From an uncultured Bryobacterales bacterium (GTDB lineage: Bacteria > Acidobacteriota > Terriglobia > Bryobacterales > Bryobacteraceae), in NCBI GenBank assembly GCA_937959285.1, contig CALGAR010000064.1, positions 1-64,000 of the forward strand: a stretch of 64,000 bases of DNA, written 5' to 3'. The notes beneath the pieces are model-generated. The model was not told the origin of the DNA and searched no databases. It saw nothing but the letters and a program-made list of their open reading frames with translations. The translations under genes and the position numbers were made by a program. This document shows positions 25,600 through 33,859 of this stretch, piece by piece. Each line of letters opens with the position of its first letter. Position 1 is the stretch's first letter.

Positions 25600-26565
25600 T
25601 CACAGACTCGCCAGAACTTCGTAATCGACGTTTCCGCCTGAGAGAATCGCCCCAGCTGAGCGAATGCCAGCCGGGAGCTTCCGGAACAGCAAAGCTGCCG
25701 CAGAAACGGCGCCGCTGGGCTCGACGACGATCTTGAGCCGCATCATGAGAAACTTCATTGCAGCCCGGATCTCGTCGTCCGTCACCAGCACGATGTCCTC
25801 GACGAGCCGCTGCACGATCGGGAAGGTGATTGCACCCGGCTTAGGCGCTCGCAGCCCGTCTGCAATCGTGGCCGGTGCAGGAATTTCGACGCGGTCCCCG
25901 GCCCGAAGCGAAAGGTGCGTGTCATTGGCGTCCGTCGGCTCCACTCCGAAGATCCGGATGCCCGGATTATGAGCCTTCGCCGCGATTGCGCTCCCGGAAA
26001 TGAGCCCGCCGCCGCCGATACAAACGACGATCGCATCAAGATCCGGCTGCTCCTCCAGCAGCTCCAAAGCGGCGGTGCCAGCTCCTGCGATGATCCATGG
26101 GTGATCGAACGGCGGAACGAGCGCCGCTCCGGTTTCTTCGGCAACCCGGCGTCCGATCGCCTCCCGATCCTCGCTGAACCGGTCGTACTGCAGGATGTTT
26201 GCGCCGCGCGCCCTGGTCGCCTCCACCTTCGACCGCGGCGCATCAGAGGGCATGATCAGCGTGGCAGGAACTCCTGCCGCCTCCGCTGCAATCGCTACCG
26301 CCTGCGCATGATTTCCGGAGGAATAGGCGACAACGCCGCGGGCGAGCGTGTCAGACGGCAAGGAAGCGAGGAAATTCCTGGCGCCCCGGATCTTGAAGGA
26401 TCCGCCTCGCTGGAAGTTCTCGCACTTGAAGAAGACATTCGTGCCCGCCTCCGCGTTGAAGGTTCGCGACGTCATCACAGGAGTGCGGTATGCAATGGGG
26501 CGAATTCGTTCCGATGCCCGCCGAATCTCTTGCACGGTGATTTCAGTGGAGACCGCAACTTGCAT
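25600..26565 (-). CDS. Threonine/serine dehydratase or serine racemase-like PLP enzyme
   Basis: A 321-residue fold-type II PLP enzyme. The cofactor Lys58 sits in GGSFKIRGA; SSGNHAQAVAIAA and the phosphate-binding loop CIGGGGLISG are present. It is catabolic-sized and lacks the C-terminal ACT regulatory domain of biosynthetic IlvA. Possible reactions are dehydration of threonine or serine to the 2-oxo acid plus ammonia, serine racemisation, or hydroxyaspartate dehydration; sequence alone does not decide. It lies 42 bases downstream of tesA on the same strand, so co-transcription is possible. Confidence 0.9.
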   Translation of the reverse strand: MQVAVSTEITVQEIRRASERIRPIAYRTPVMTSRTFNAEAGTNVFFKCENFQRGGSFKIRGARNFLASLPSDTLARGVVAYSSGNHAQAVAIAAEAAGVPATLIMPSDAPRSKVEATRARGANILQYDRFSEDREAIGRRVAEETGAALVPPFDHPWIIAGAGTAALELLEEQPDLDAIVVCIGGGGLISGSAIAAKAHNPGIRIFGVEPTDANDTHLSLRAGDRVEIPAPATIADGLRAPKPGAITFPIVQRLVEDIVLVTDDEIRAAMKFLMMRLKIVVEPSGAVSAAALLFRKLPAGIRSAGAILSGGNVDYEVLASL

Positions 26566-26607
26566 GGATGCCCTTATTGTAGGTTCAAACCGCCGCAGCG
26601 TGTGCCG

Positions 26608-27294
26608 TCACGCGGTTTGTTTCTTCAACAGCGGCTCGAGGTATTTCATGACGAGCTGCGCCATGCGCCGGTGTCCTTCGGCATTGGGATGAATGCCGTC
26701 GGGCTGCATGAGGGCGGAATCCGTCGCAATACCGTCGAGGAGGAACGGGATCAGGGTGACGTTGTACTGCTTTGCCAGATCCACGTACATCTTCTCGAAA
26801 GACTGAATGTATTCGGGTCCGTAGTTAGGAGGCAGCGTCATGCCCGCGAGCACAACCGTGACGCCGGCGCCCTGAAGTCCGGTGATGATCTTTTCGAGAT
26901 TGCTGCGGCTGCTCTTGACGGGCAATCCGCGCAGCCCGTCGTTTCCGCCGAGCTCAAGAATCGCGATCTGAGGCTTCAAGGCAAGAATGGCATTCAAACG
27001 GCTCAGACCGCCGCTCGTCGTATCCCCGCTAATACCGGCGTTGACTACCCGATAGCGATACCCTGCCTCGTCCAGTGTTTTCTGAAGAAAATCGGGATAA
27101 CTTTTCCCGGCGGGGACTCCATAACCGGCAGAGAGGCTATCCCCATACGCAACAATCACCGGCCTCGAATCTACCGGCGCAGCAGCAGGAGCGGGCGGCG
27201 GAGACTGATTCTGAGCGGCAGGCGCTGGCTGTTGAGACGGCTGGGAACTGCAGCCCGCAAGCAGCAGCAAAACGAAGACGGAGACGTACCGCAC
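26608..27294 (-). CDS. tesA: SGNH-hydrolase lipoprotein, TesA-type thioesterase/lysophospholipase
   Basis: A 228-residue exported esterase. A lipoprotein signal ends at Cys15 (LLLLAGCSS), followed by a Pro/Gln/Ala-rich linker. The hydrolase blocks are IVAYGDSLSAGYG (Ser nucleophile), NAGISGDTTSGGL, ILELGGNDGLRG and the Asp/His block PDGIHPNAEGHRRMA. Substrates of this family are acyl thioesters, lysophospholipids or short esters. It is divergent from ybbA across 30 bases, the same tesA/ybbA/ybbP arrangement known in E. coli. Here it is lipid-anchored rather than free in the periplasm. Confidence 0.9.
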   Translation of the reverse strand: MRYVSVFVLLLLAGCSSQPSQQPAPAAQNQSPPPAPAAAPVDSRPVIVAYGDSLSAGYGVPAGKSYPDFLQKTLDEAGYRYRVVNAGISGDTTSGGLSRLNAILALKPQIAILELGGNDGLRGLPVKSSRSNLEKIITGLQGAGVTVVLAGMTLPPNYGPEYIQSFEKMYVDLAKQYNVTLIPFLLDGIATDSALMQPDGIHPNAEGHRRMAQLVMKYLEPLLKKQTA

Positions 27295-27324
27295 CTAATG
27301 TCATAATAAAAACTGGCGGCGCGG

Positions 27325-28062
27325 ATGTCGAACAGTCAGCCGATCGTCCAGGTATCGGGCGTCACGAAAACGATTGATACCGGAACGCACCGAGTGGAAA
27401 TTCTTCGCGGGATTGACCTGGAAGTACCGGCGGGCCAATTCGTCGCGATCATGGGGCAATCGGGCAGCGGAAAGAGCACGCTGCTTGGGCTTCTGGCGGG
27501 TCTCGATACGCCATCGAGCGGGCGCATCGTCCTCGACGGGATCGACATTACCGGCCTCGAGGAAGACAGGCTCGCGGCGCTGCGCGGGCAGAAGATCGGC
27601 TTCGTTTTTCAGTCCTACCAGCTCATCCCGACCTTAACCGCAGAGGAGAACGTGCTGCTGCCAGCGGAACTGGCGGATAACACCGACGGCAGCCTGGAGC
27701 GCGCTCGACACCTCCTTGACCGCGTAGGGCTCCTCGACCGGAGGGACCATTACCCGGTGCAGCTTTCTGGCGGCGAACAGCAGCGCGTCGCGCTGGCACG
27801 AGCCTTCATGCTGCGCCCGCCAATCCTGATGGCAGACGAGCCGACCGGGAATCTCGACAGCGCCAACGGCAAGCAGGTTCTTGACATTCTCCTGTCCCTC
27901 AACCGCTCCGAAGGAACCACGCTGATTCTGGTGACGCATGACCGGGATCTGGCAGGATACGCCGACCGTCGGATTACACTGCGCGACGGGCGCATCATCG
28001 CCGACGAACTTTCGGAAACTTCGGTGAGAAGGGCTGCCTTCCGTGACGGGAATTCGCAATGA
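27325..28062 (+). CDS. ybbA: ABC transporter ATPase, YbbA/LolD type
   Basis: A 245-residue ATPase with Walker A GQSGSGKST, Q-loop VFQSYQLIPTLTAEEN, signature LSGGEQQRVALARA, Walker B ILMADEPTGNLDS and the switch His in LVTHDRD. It belongs to the MacB/LolD class that works with FtsX-type permeases. Its stop overlaps the permease start by 4 bases (ATGA), so the two are coupled. With tesA next door it is the YbbA orthologue by synteny; the substrate of YbbAP is not firmly known. Confidence 0.93.
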   Translation: MSNSQPIVQVSGVTKTIDTGTHRVEILRGIDLEVPAGQFVAIMGQSGSGKSTLLGLLAGLDTPSSGRIVLDGIDITGLEEDRLAALRGQKIGFVFQSYQLIPTLTAEENVLLPAELADNTDGSLERARHLLDRVGLLDRRDHYPVQLSGGEQQRVALARAFMLRPPILMADEPTGNLDSANGKQVLDILLSLNRSEGTTLILVTHDRDLAGYADRRITLRDGRIIADELSETSVRRAAFRDGNSQ

Positions 28063-30611
28063 GGCGTTTCGGCTGGCGCGCGGCGGCTAAGATCGCCTGG
28101 CGGGAGTCGCGCGCTTCCTCGGCGAAATTCCTCTTCGTGATCCTCGCAGTCAGTGTAGGCGTCGCGGCGCTCACTGGAGTGCGCGGCTTCAGCGCAGCGT
28201 TCGAAAAGATGCTGCTCCGCGAAGCGCGAACGCTCATGGCGGCTGACCTGACCGTCCGCATTTTCGGAGATGCGACGCCGTCCCAGGTCGCTGCGATGGA
28301 TGCGCTGGCAAGCCAGGGTGTGCAGCGCACCGAGATCACGGAAACTCTCTCGATGATGTCGACGGGCGACGGCTTCGATCCCGTCCTTGTTTCCGCAAAA
28401 GCAGTGGACCCGTCGGTGTACCCGTTCTACGGGCAGGTCAAGTTGACGCCGCCCGCACGTTTAAGAGACTTGCTGGACGACCGGACGGTGGCGATTTCCG
28501 ACGACCTTCCGCTGCGATTGAAGGTCAATGTGGGCGATACGGTCCGCATCGGCGGCAAGGAGTACAGGATCGGCGCCATCCTCGGACTGGAGCCGGACCG
28601 CATGTCCGGGAGCCTCAACGTCGGGCCTCGAGTTCTCATGTCGCAAGCCGGGCTGAAGCGCGCGAATCTGCTACAGACCGGAAGCCGCGCCGCCCGCCGC
28701 TATCTCTTCCGTCTTCCCGCCGAAGGGCCATCCGTTCAACGTGTCCGCGACTACCTGCGCCAAAGCTTCCCCGAGGCTCTGATTGTCGATTTCCGCGAAG
28801 TCAATCCGAACATCAAACGCGCTCTCGACAAGGCGACGACGTACCTCAGTCTGGTCAGCTTGATCGCGCTCATCGTTGGCGCGCTCGGTGTGGGCATGGC
28901 GACGCACTCGCACTTACAGCAGAAGCTCGACACGATTGCGATCATGAAATGCATCGGCGCACGCAGCGGCCAGATCCTCAAGATCTACGTCGCGCAGACA
29001 CTATTCCTCGGTGCGGCCGGCGGTTTGATCGGCGTGATGCTCGGCTATGGCGTGCAAATGCTCTTCCCGCTGCTGATTGCCCGGTACTTCGAAGCCCCGC
29101 GCGGAATCACACTCGACGCTGCTTCCGCATTTCAAGGTCTCAGCGTCGGTTTGCTGACGACGCTGCTGTTCACGCTGCCGCCGCTTTTGGGCATCCGCAG
29201 CGTAAGGCCTGGACTCATCTTCCGCCGCGATATGACGGAGACCAGGCTGACATGGCGTGACCGGTGGATGCAGTACCAGCTGTCGATCTTGACCGGCGGC
29301 CTGATTCTGGCCGGTGTCGCCGCGATCGCAGCGTGGCTGAGCGATTCCTGGAAGGCCGGACTCTGGTTTGCGGGCGGGCTGTTCGGAAGCCTGATTGCGC
29401 TTTCCGGAGTCGCCTGGCTGATGCTGCGCGGACTGCGGCTCTTCATCCGGCGAGCTCCATGGAAGCTGCCGCCGACATGGCGCCACGGAATCGCCAATCT
29501 CTACCGGCCCGGAAACCATGCCGAGGTTGTGCTGGTGGCGCTTGGCGTCGGCGTCATGTTTACGCTGACCGTTTACATGATCCAGAAATCCGTGCTGGAG
29601 GGCGTGATGAGTTCCGCCCCGCCCGGAATGCCCAACGTGTTTCTCATCAACATTACCGAGCCGGAAGTATCGGCGGTGGAAGCTCTGATTCGGAAGCAGC
29701 CGGGCGTAGAAGGCCCCATCGAGATGATTCCTTCCGTCTCGGCAAGGCTGACCAGGGTTGATGGCGTGCCCCTGGATCGCGAGTCCAGACAAGGCTTCGA
29801 AAGACGGCTGCTGCGAACGCTATCCATTTCCTGGGCAGAGACGGCGCCGAATACCGTGAAGGTGATGGAGGGTCAATGGTGGGAGCCGGGTCTCGAGGAA
29901 CCGGCAGCCTCCGTCACTGTGGAAGCGGCCAGAGCCCTTGGCATCCGGATCGGATCCTGGCTTGAATGGGAAGTGAGCGGACAGCCAGTTCAGGCGAAGG
30001 TAGTCGCCATTCATCGAAAGGAACAAGTACGGCTCGCGGCAAACCAGGAGTTCGTGCTCAATCGATTCGCTTTGCGAAACGCCCCCACCATCTACTTCAG
30101 CGGCGTGCGCGTACGCCCGGAATCGGTCGCCAGCTTTCAGCGCGTGTGCTTTGAGTACTTCCCCACCGTCACGGTTATCAACGCAGCCGATATCCTCGCC
30201 ATTGTCCAGGAAGTGGTGGATCAGGTGGCGCTCGTCGTCCGCTTCATCTCGGTCTTTGCGATTCTTGCGGGCGCAGTCATCCTGGCGTCCAGCGTCGCTG
30301 GAACCCGCTTTCGAAGGGTTCGCGAGGTCGTGATCCTGAAGACGCTCGGCGCAAAGCGAAACCGTCTGGCGAAAATCTTCTCCATCGAGTTTCTCATCCT
30401 CGGCTTAACCGCCGGTGTGATGGGAAGCCTGCTCGCGATGATATTCTCAGGACTGTTGTTGACGAACCTGCTGGACGGTTCCTTCGTATTCGATCCGCTC
30501 GCGGCAGCGATTGCCGTTGCGGCGACAGCCGTCATTGCAAATGGCGCCGGATGGCTCGCCAGCTTCCGGATTCTTCGCCGGAAGCCGCTTGAGGTGCTGC
30601 GCGAGGAGTAA
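28059..30611 (+). CDS. ybbP: ABC transporter permease, YbbP type (two FtsX domains)
   Basis: An 850-residue inner-membrane permease with an N-terminal TM (SAKFLFVILAVSVGVAALTGV), a large extracytoplasmic domain and a first FtsX block around residues 265-380 (LVSLIALIVGALGVGMATH, AIMKCIGARSGQILKIYV). Further TM pairs follow, and a second FtsX block lies at the C-terminus (ILAGAVILASSVAGTRFRRV, ILKTLGAKRNRLAKIF), ending RRKPLEVLREE. This two-block layout and length match YbbP. hemH begins 6 bases after its stop. Confidence 0.92.
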   Translation: MRRFGWRAAAKIAWRESRASSAKFLFVILAVSVGVAALTGVRGFSAAFEKMLLREARTLMAADLTVRIFGDATPSQVAAMDALASQGVQRTEITETLSMMSTGDGFDPVLVSAKAVDPSVYPFYGQVKLTPPARLRDLLDDRTVAISDDLPLRLKVNVGDTVRIGGKEYRIGAILGLEPDRMSGSLNVGPRVLMSQAGLKRANLLQTGSRAARRYLFRLPAEGPSVQRVRDYLRQSFPEALIVDFREVNPNIKRALDKATTYLSLVSLIALIVGALGVGMATHSHLQQKLDTIAIMKCIGARSGQILKIYVAQTLFLGAAGGLIGVMLGYGVQMLFPLLIARYFEAPRGITLDAASAFQGLSVGLLTTLLFTLPPLLGIRSVRPGLIFRRDMTETRLTWRDRWMQYQLSILTGGLILAGVAAIAAWLSDSWKAGLWFAGGLFGSLIALSGVAWLMLRGLRLFIRRAPWKLPPTWRHGIANLYRPGNHAEVVLVALGVGVMFTLTVYMIQKSVLEGVMSSAPPGMPNVFLINITEPEVSAVEALIRKQPGVEGPIEMIPSVSARLTRVDGVPLDRESRQGFERRLLRTLSISWAETAPNTVKVMEGQWWEPGLEEPAASVTVEAARALGIRIGSWLEWEVSGQPVQAKVVAIHRKEQVRLAANQEFVLNRFALRNAPTIYFSGVRVRPESVASFQRVCFEYFPTVTVINAADILAIVQEVVDQVALVVRFISVFAILAGAVILASSVAGTRFRRVREVVILKTLGAKRNRLAKIFSIEFLILGLTAGVMGSLLAMIFSGLLLTNLLDGSFVFDPLAAAIAVAATAVIANGAGWLASFRILRRKPLEVLREE

Positions 30612-30616
30612 CGGAG

Positions 30617-31786
30617 ATGGAGCGTGTTTTGACAGGAAACAAGCCAGGCGGCTACGACGCAGTCCTCGTCGTCGGCTTTGGCGGCCCTGAGAAGCCGGAA
30701 GACGTTATGCCGTTCCTTGATAACGTCCTCAGGGGGCGCAATGTCCCTGAGGAGCGAAAACTCGAGGTGGCGGAGAATTACTTCCTGTTTGGAGGCAAGA
30801 GCCCGCTGAACGATCAGAACCGGGCTTTGATACGGGCGTTACAACAGGAACTCAAAGCAAAGGGTCCCGATCTTCCGGTTTACTGGGGCAACCGCAACTG
30901 GCATCCGCTCCTTGCCGATACACTGCGGCAAATGAAGAACGACGGCGTCAGGCGAGCCCTCGCGTTCGTCACTTCGGCGTATAGCTCGTACTCAGGCTGC
31001 CGCCAGTATCGTGAAGACATCCTCAGGGCGCAAGCGGAGGTTGGCCACGGTGCGCCGGTAATTGACAAGATTCGGTCCTTCTACAACCACCCGGGCTTCG
31101 TCGAGCCCATGATCGAAAGGACCCGCGCCGCGTTTGCCAGTCTCCCGGAAGAGCGGCGCGGCGCGGCCCACCTTGTGTTCACCGCGCACAGCATTCCGGT
31201 GTCCATGGCTCGCACCTCTGCCTACGAACGGCAGCTACAGGAGACGTGCCGCCTGGTCGCAGAAGGCATAGGCCGCAGCGATTACAGGCTCGTTTATCAA
31301 AGCCGCAGCGGCCCGCCCGGACAGCCATGGCTCGAACCGGACATTCGTGACTACTTCAGCGAAATCGCGGCCGCCGAGGGAAGCCGGGACGTAGTGGTCG
31401 TTCCCATCGGCTTCATCTCCTGCCATATGGAGGTTCTGTTCGACCTCGATACGCAGGCGCGGGAATTTGCCGCGCGGCTCGGCTTGCAGATGGTTCGGGC
31501 TCAAACCGTGGACACGCACCCGAAGTTCATTGCGATGATCCGGGAGCTCATCCTGGAACGCCTGGACCCGGCCACCCCGAAAAGGGCAATCGGAAGGTAC
31601 GGCCCCAATCATGACTTCTGCCCGGTGGACTGCTGCCCCTCGCCGCAGCGGCACGGCGTGCTAAGCGGTGCCGCTTCCGGCCGAACTGTGCTCGAATGCG
31701 ACGGACCGGAAACCGCTATCCCGTTTCCTGGGAACGCTGGCGCCGTTCGTCGCGCGGACCGGTGCCGCACCGGATCGTCGGAGTAA
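30617..31786 (+). CDS. hemH: Ferrochelatase
   Basis: Inserts Fe2+ into a porphyrin (protoporphyrin IX or coproporphyrin III) in haem synthesis. Features are AVLVVGFGGPEKPEDV, YFLFGGKSPLNDQN, AFVTSAYSSYSGCRQY, the metal-site His in VFTAHSIPVSM and VVPIGFISCHMEVLFDLD. A Cys-containing end, DFCPVDCCPSP, is typical of actinobacterial and acidobacterial enzymes. The family normally ends soon after that motif; here about 45 further residues of unpatterned sequence follow. GGAGATGG-type ribosome binding sequence overlaps the start region. It is probably transcribed with ybbAP. Confidence 0.93.
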   Translation: MERVLTGNKPGGYDAVLVVGFGGPEKPEDVMPFLDNVLRGRNVPEERKLEVAENYFLFGGKSPLNDQNRALIRALQQELKAKGPDLPVYWGNRNWHPLLADTLRQMKNDGVRRALAFVTSAYSSYSGCRQYREDILRAQAEVGHGAPVIDKIRSFYNHPGFVEPMIERTRAAFASLPEERRGAAHLVFTAHSIPVSMARTSAYERQLQETCRLVAEGIGRSDYRLVYQSRSGPPGQPWLEPDIRDYFSEIAAAEGSRDVVVVPIGFISCHMEVLFDLDTQAREFAARLGLQMVRAQTVDTHPKFIAMIRELILERLDPATPKRAIGRYGPNHDFCPVDCCPSPQRHGVLSGAASGRTVLECDGPETAIPFPGNAGAVRRADRCRTGSSE

Positions 31787-31806
31787 GCTGACCGGCTCCG
31801 GGACGA

Positions 31807-32829
31807 TTACGCCATTGGATCGGACAGTGTTTTTCCGCCGAGGGTTTCCAATTCCCGGGAAAGCATAGCCAGCCGGTCGGCGGAACGGAGCATTTGCTGC
31901 ACTTCGTGTCGAGCAGGATGCTCGGGCGGCAGTTTCGCCAACACTCCTTCGCCGTATTCCGTCAGGATCATCAGTTGATTATTCAAGTCGTGACCGATGC
32001 GGCTGGCGAGCTCGGACACGGCAGCCGCTCTCTCCTCCACGATCCGGCGCTCCTGCTCCTGCCGTTGCCGCGTCACATCAATCGCAATGCCGGTGAGGTA
32101 CTCCGCCCGTCCACGCGGACCGCGCTTGACGCGAATCTCCTCGAGCAGCCACACAAACCGGCCATCCTTAGCCACAGCACGATACTCATGCAGGTGACGG
32201 CCTCCTGTTTCGGCCGCTGTCAGCAGGAAGTTGATGTAGGAGTCGCGATCCTCCTCGGGAATGTGCTCCATCCAGATCTCATGCGTTGACAGCCAGGACT
32301 CGGCGGGATAGCCCAAAAGTTCCACAACCGCGGGGCTCACATGCGTGTATCGAAACGTCGCAGCACTCATCTCCCACGCGACAAAACCGCTTGTGTCCGC
32401 AAGGTCCGCCCTGGGAGGCCCTCCGGCGGGTTGTAGCGCCAGGAGAATGTTCTTCTGATTCACGCCGGTCGGATCGTCCATCCACTGCGCCGAGATGCGC
32501 ACCTGATTGCCGTTGGGTAGCTGCAGGTCGACTTCGTGCCTCAACTCAGGGAAGGCAGACGCCTCGAGGATACGGGCTTTCAGAGAATCGTACGGAAGAA
32601 TGTCGTTGAGGCGAAGCCCATGCTTCTTTTCTTGAGACAAGCCCAGAAGGTCACAGGCGATCGGACTGATCGAGAGCACCCGCAAATCAGGGGACAGCAC
32701 AATCACGCCGACAGACAGATCTAGTAGGATTTCCTGATAATAGTGATGTTCCAACTCCGTTACAGCCAACACGAAAGAGGCTTCCTCCGACTTCTGCGTT
32801 GTTTCCGCTTTTGAAGTGTTAAAAGGCAA
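31807..32829 (-). CDS. PAS-PAS protein with histidine-kinase H-box but no ATPase domain
   Basis: A 340-residue cytosolic protein. PAS 1 is at about residues 30-130 (LLDLSVGVIVLSPDLRVLSIS). PAS 2 with its PAC motif is at about 145-255 (YTHVSPAVVELLGYPAESW, YRAVAKDGRFVWLLEEIRV, YLTGIAIDVTRQRQEQ). Then comes a kinase dimerisation box with His280 (ELASRIGHDLNNQLMIL). The protein ends 60 residues later with no N, G1 or G2 boxes, so it cannot bind ATP as a normal kinase. It could be a phosphotransfer or dimerising partner, or a truncated gene. Start TTG 32829 has no good ribosome binding site. Confidence 0.82.
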   Translation of the reverse strand: MPFNTSKAETTQKSEEASFVLAVTELEHHYYQEILLDLSVGVIVLSPDLRVLSISPIACDLLGLSQEKKHGLRLNDILPYDSLKARILEASAFPELRHEVDLQLPNGNQVRISAQWMDDPTGVNQKNILLALQPAGGPPRADLADTSGFVAWEMSAATFRYTHVSPAVVELLGYPAESWLSTHEIWMEHIPEEDRDSYINFLLTAAETGGRHLHEYRAVAKDGRFVWLLEEIRVKRGPRGRAEYLTGIAIDVTRQRQEQERRIVEERAAAVSELASRIGHDLNNQLMILTEYGEGVLAKLPPEHPARHEVQQMLRSADRLAMLSRELETLGGKTLSDPMA

Positions 32830-33035
32830 GTTTCAGGTCGACTGCGATGAGGTGCAATACCCGCCCTGGACGACAAACTTCTAGTACTTTTTACGTCAAG
32901 ACGAGCAGGATCGGGGACGCGGACGTCAAACTGCAAGATCAAGCAGCAGCGGTAATGGTACAAGATGCAAAGGATGCGCCGGCGTTGCACCTCCCTGCCC
33001 CCTGTACTACGATTGATGCGGATTGGAGCTGGCCT

Positions 33036-33857
33036 GTGAAGCTTTCCCGTTTTCTGATTCTTGGTGTTGTGCTTTCCTTTTCCGTAGCTTGCGCGCAGGC
33101 GCAGACGGCGGGGAAAAGGAAGTACAAGGTTCTCGCGATTGGCGCGGTAGAGGGATTCCAGCATGATTCGACATCGCATGCTTTAGCCACCATCTGGAAA
33201 ATGGGGCAGGAATCCGGGCTCTACGACACGTACATTCGTACCGATACTCAGCTCATCACAAAAAAGAAGCTGCAAGGGAACGCAAAGAATCTTGACTTTT
33301 TTGACGCAGTGATTTTTTATACGACTGGCGAACTCAAGCTCGACGATGAGCAAAAGGCTTCCCTGCTCTCCTTTGTGCGTGAGGATGGAAAGGGATTCAT
33401 CGGCGTTCATAGCGCGACCGACACCTTCTACCAGTGGCCTGAGTACGGTGAAATGATCGGCGGCTACTTCGACATGCACCCCTGGAATACCTTCCAGGCC
33501 CCGATTATCGTAGAGGACCGCGAATTTCCCGCGACCCGGCACTTCCCCATAGAGTTCACGACCTACGATGAAATCTATCAGGTGAAGAACTTCTCGCGGG
33601 ACCGGGTTCGTGTTCTGGCCCGCCTTGACGAAAGCAAGATCGACCTCAACAACAAGAACGTGCGCAGGACTGACAAAGACTTTGCTGTCGCATGGGCGAG
33701 GAACTACGGGAAAGGACGCGTCTTCTACTCGACCTTCGGCCACACCTTCGAAGCATGGGAGCGGCCGGACATTCAGAAGATGTACTTCGAGGCCATCCGC
33801 TGGGCCCTCAGATTGGTGGATGGCGACGCAACACCCCGGCCCCGCCCCGCACAGTAA
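33036..33857 (+). CDS. Secreted ThuA-like protein
   Basis: A 273-residue protein with a signal peptide (MKLSRFLILGVVLSFSVACAQA) and a ThuA-type glutamine-amidotransferase-like fold: YKVLAIGAVEGFQHDS, FFDAVIFYTTGELKLDDEQ, GKGFIGVHSATDTFYQWPEY and the end WARNYGKGRVFYSTFGHT. ThuA-domain proteins occur with sugar catabolism genes; their reaction is mostly unknown. The start is a GTG at 33036 with TTGGAG 8 bases before it; the longer frame from 32847 has no signal character. Two bases separate it from the glycosidase gene, so they form an operon. Confidence 0.87.
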   Translation: MKLSRFLILGVVLSFSVACAQAQTAGKRKYKVLAIGAVEGFQHDSTSHALATIWKMGQESGLYDTYIRTDTQLITKKKLQGNAKNLDFFDAVIFYTTGELKLDDEQKASLLSFVREDGKGFIGVHSATDTFYQWPEYGEMIGGYFDMHPWNTFQAPIIVEDREFPATRHFPIEFTTYDEIYQVKNFSRDRVRVLARLDESKIDLNNKNVRRTDKDFAVAWARNYGKGRVFYSTFGHTFEAWERPDIQKMYFEAIRWALRLVDGDATPRPRPAQ

Positions 33858-33859
33858 CA

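Noticed and set aside
25915..27306. 463-codon open frame on the plus strand
   Set aside because: It runs antisense across both the dehydratase and tesA genes, which have clear family motifs; composition is typical of an antisense shadow.
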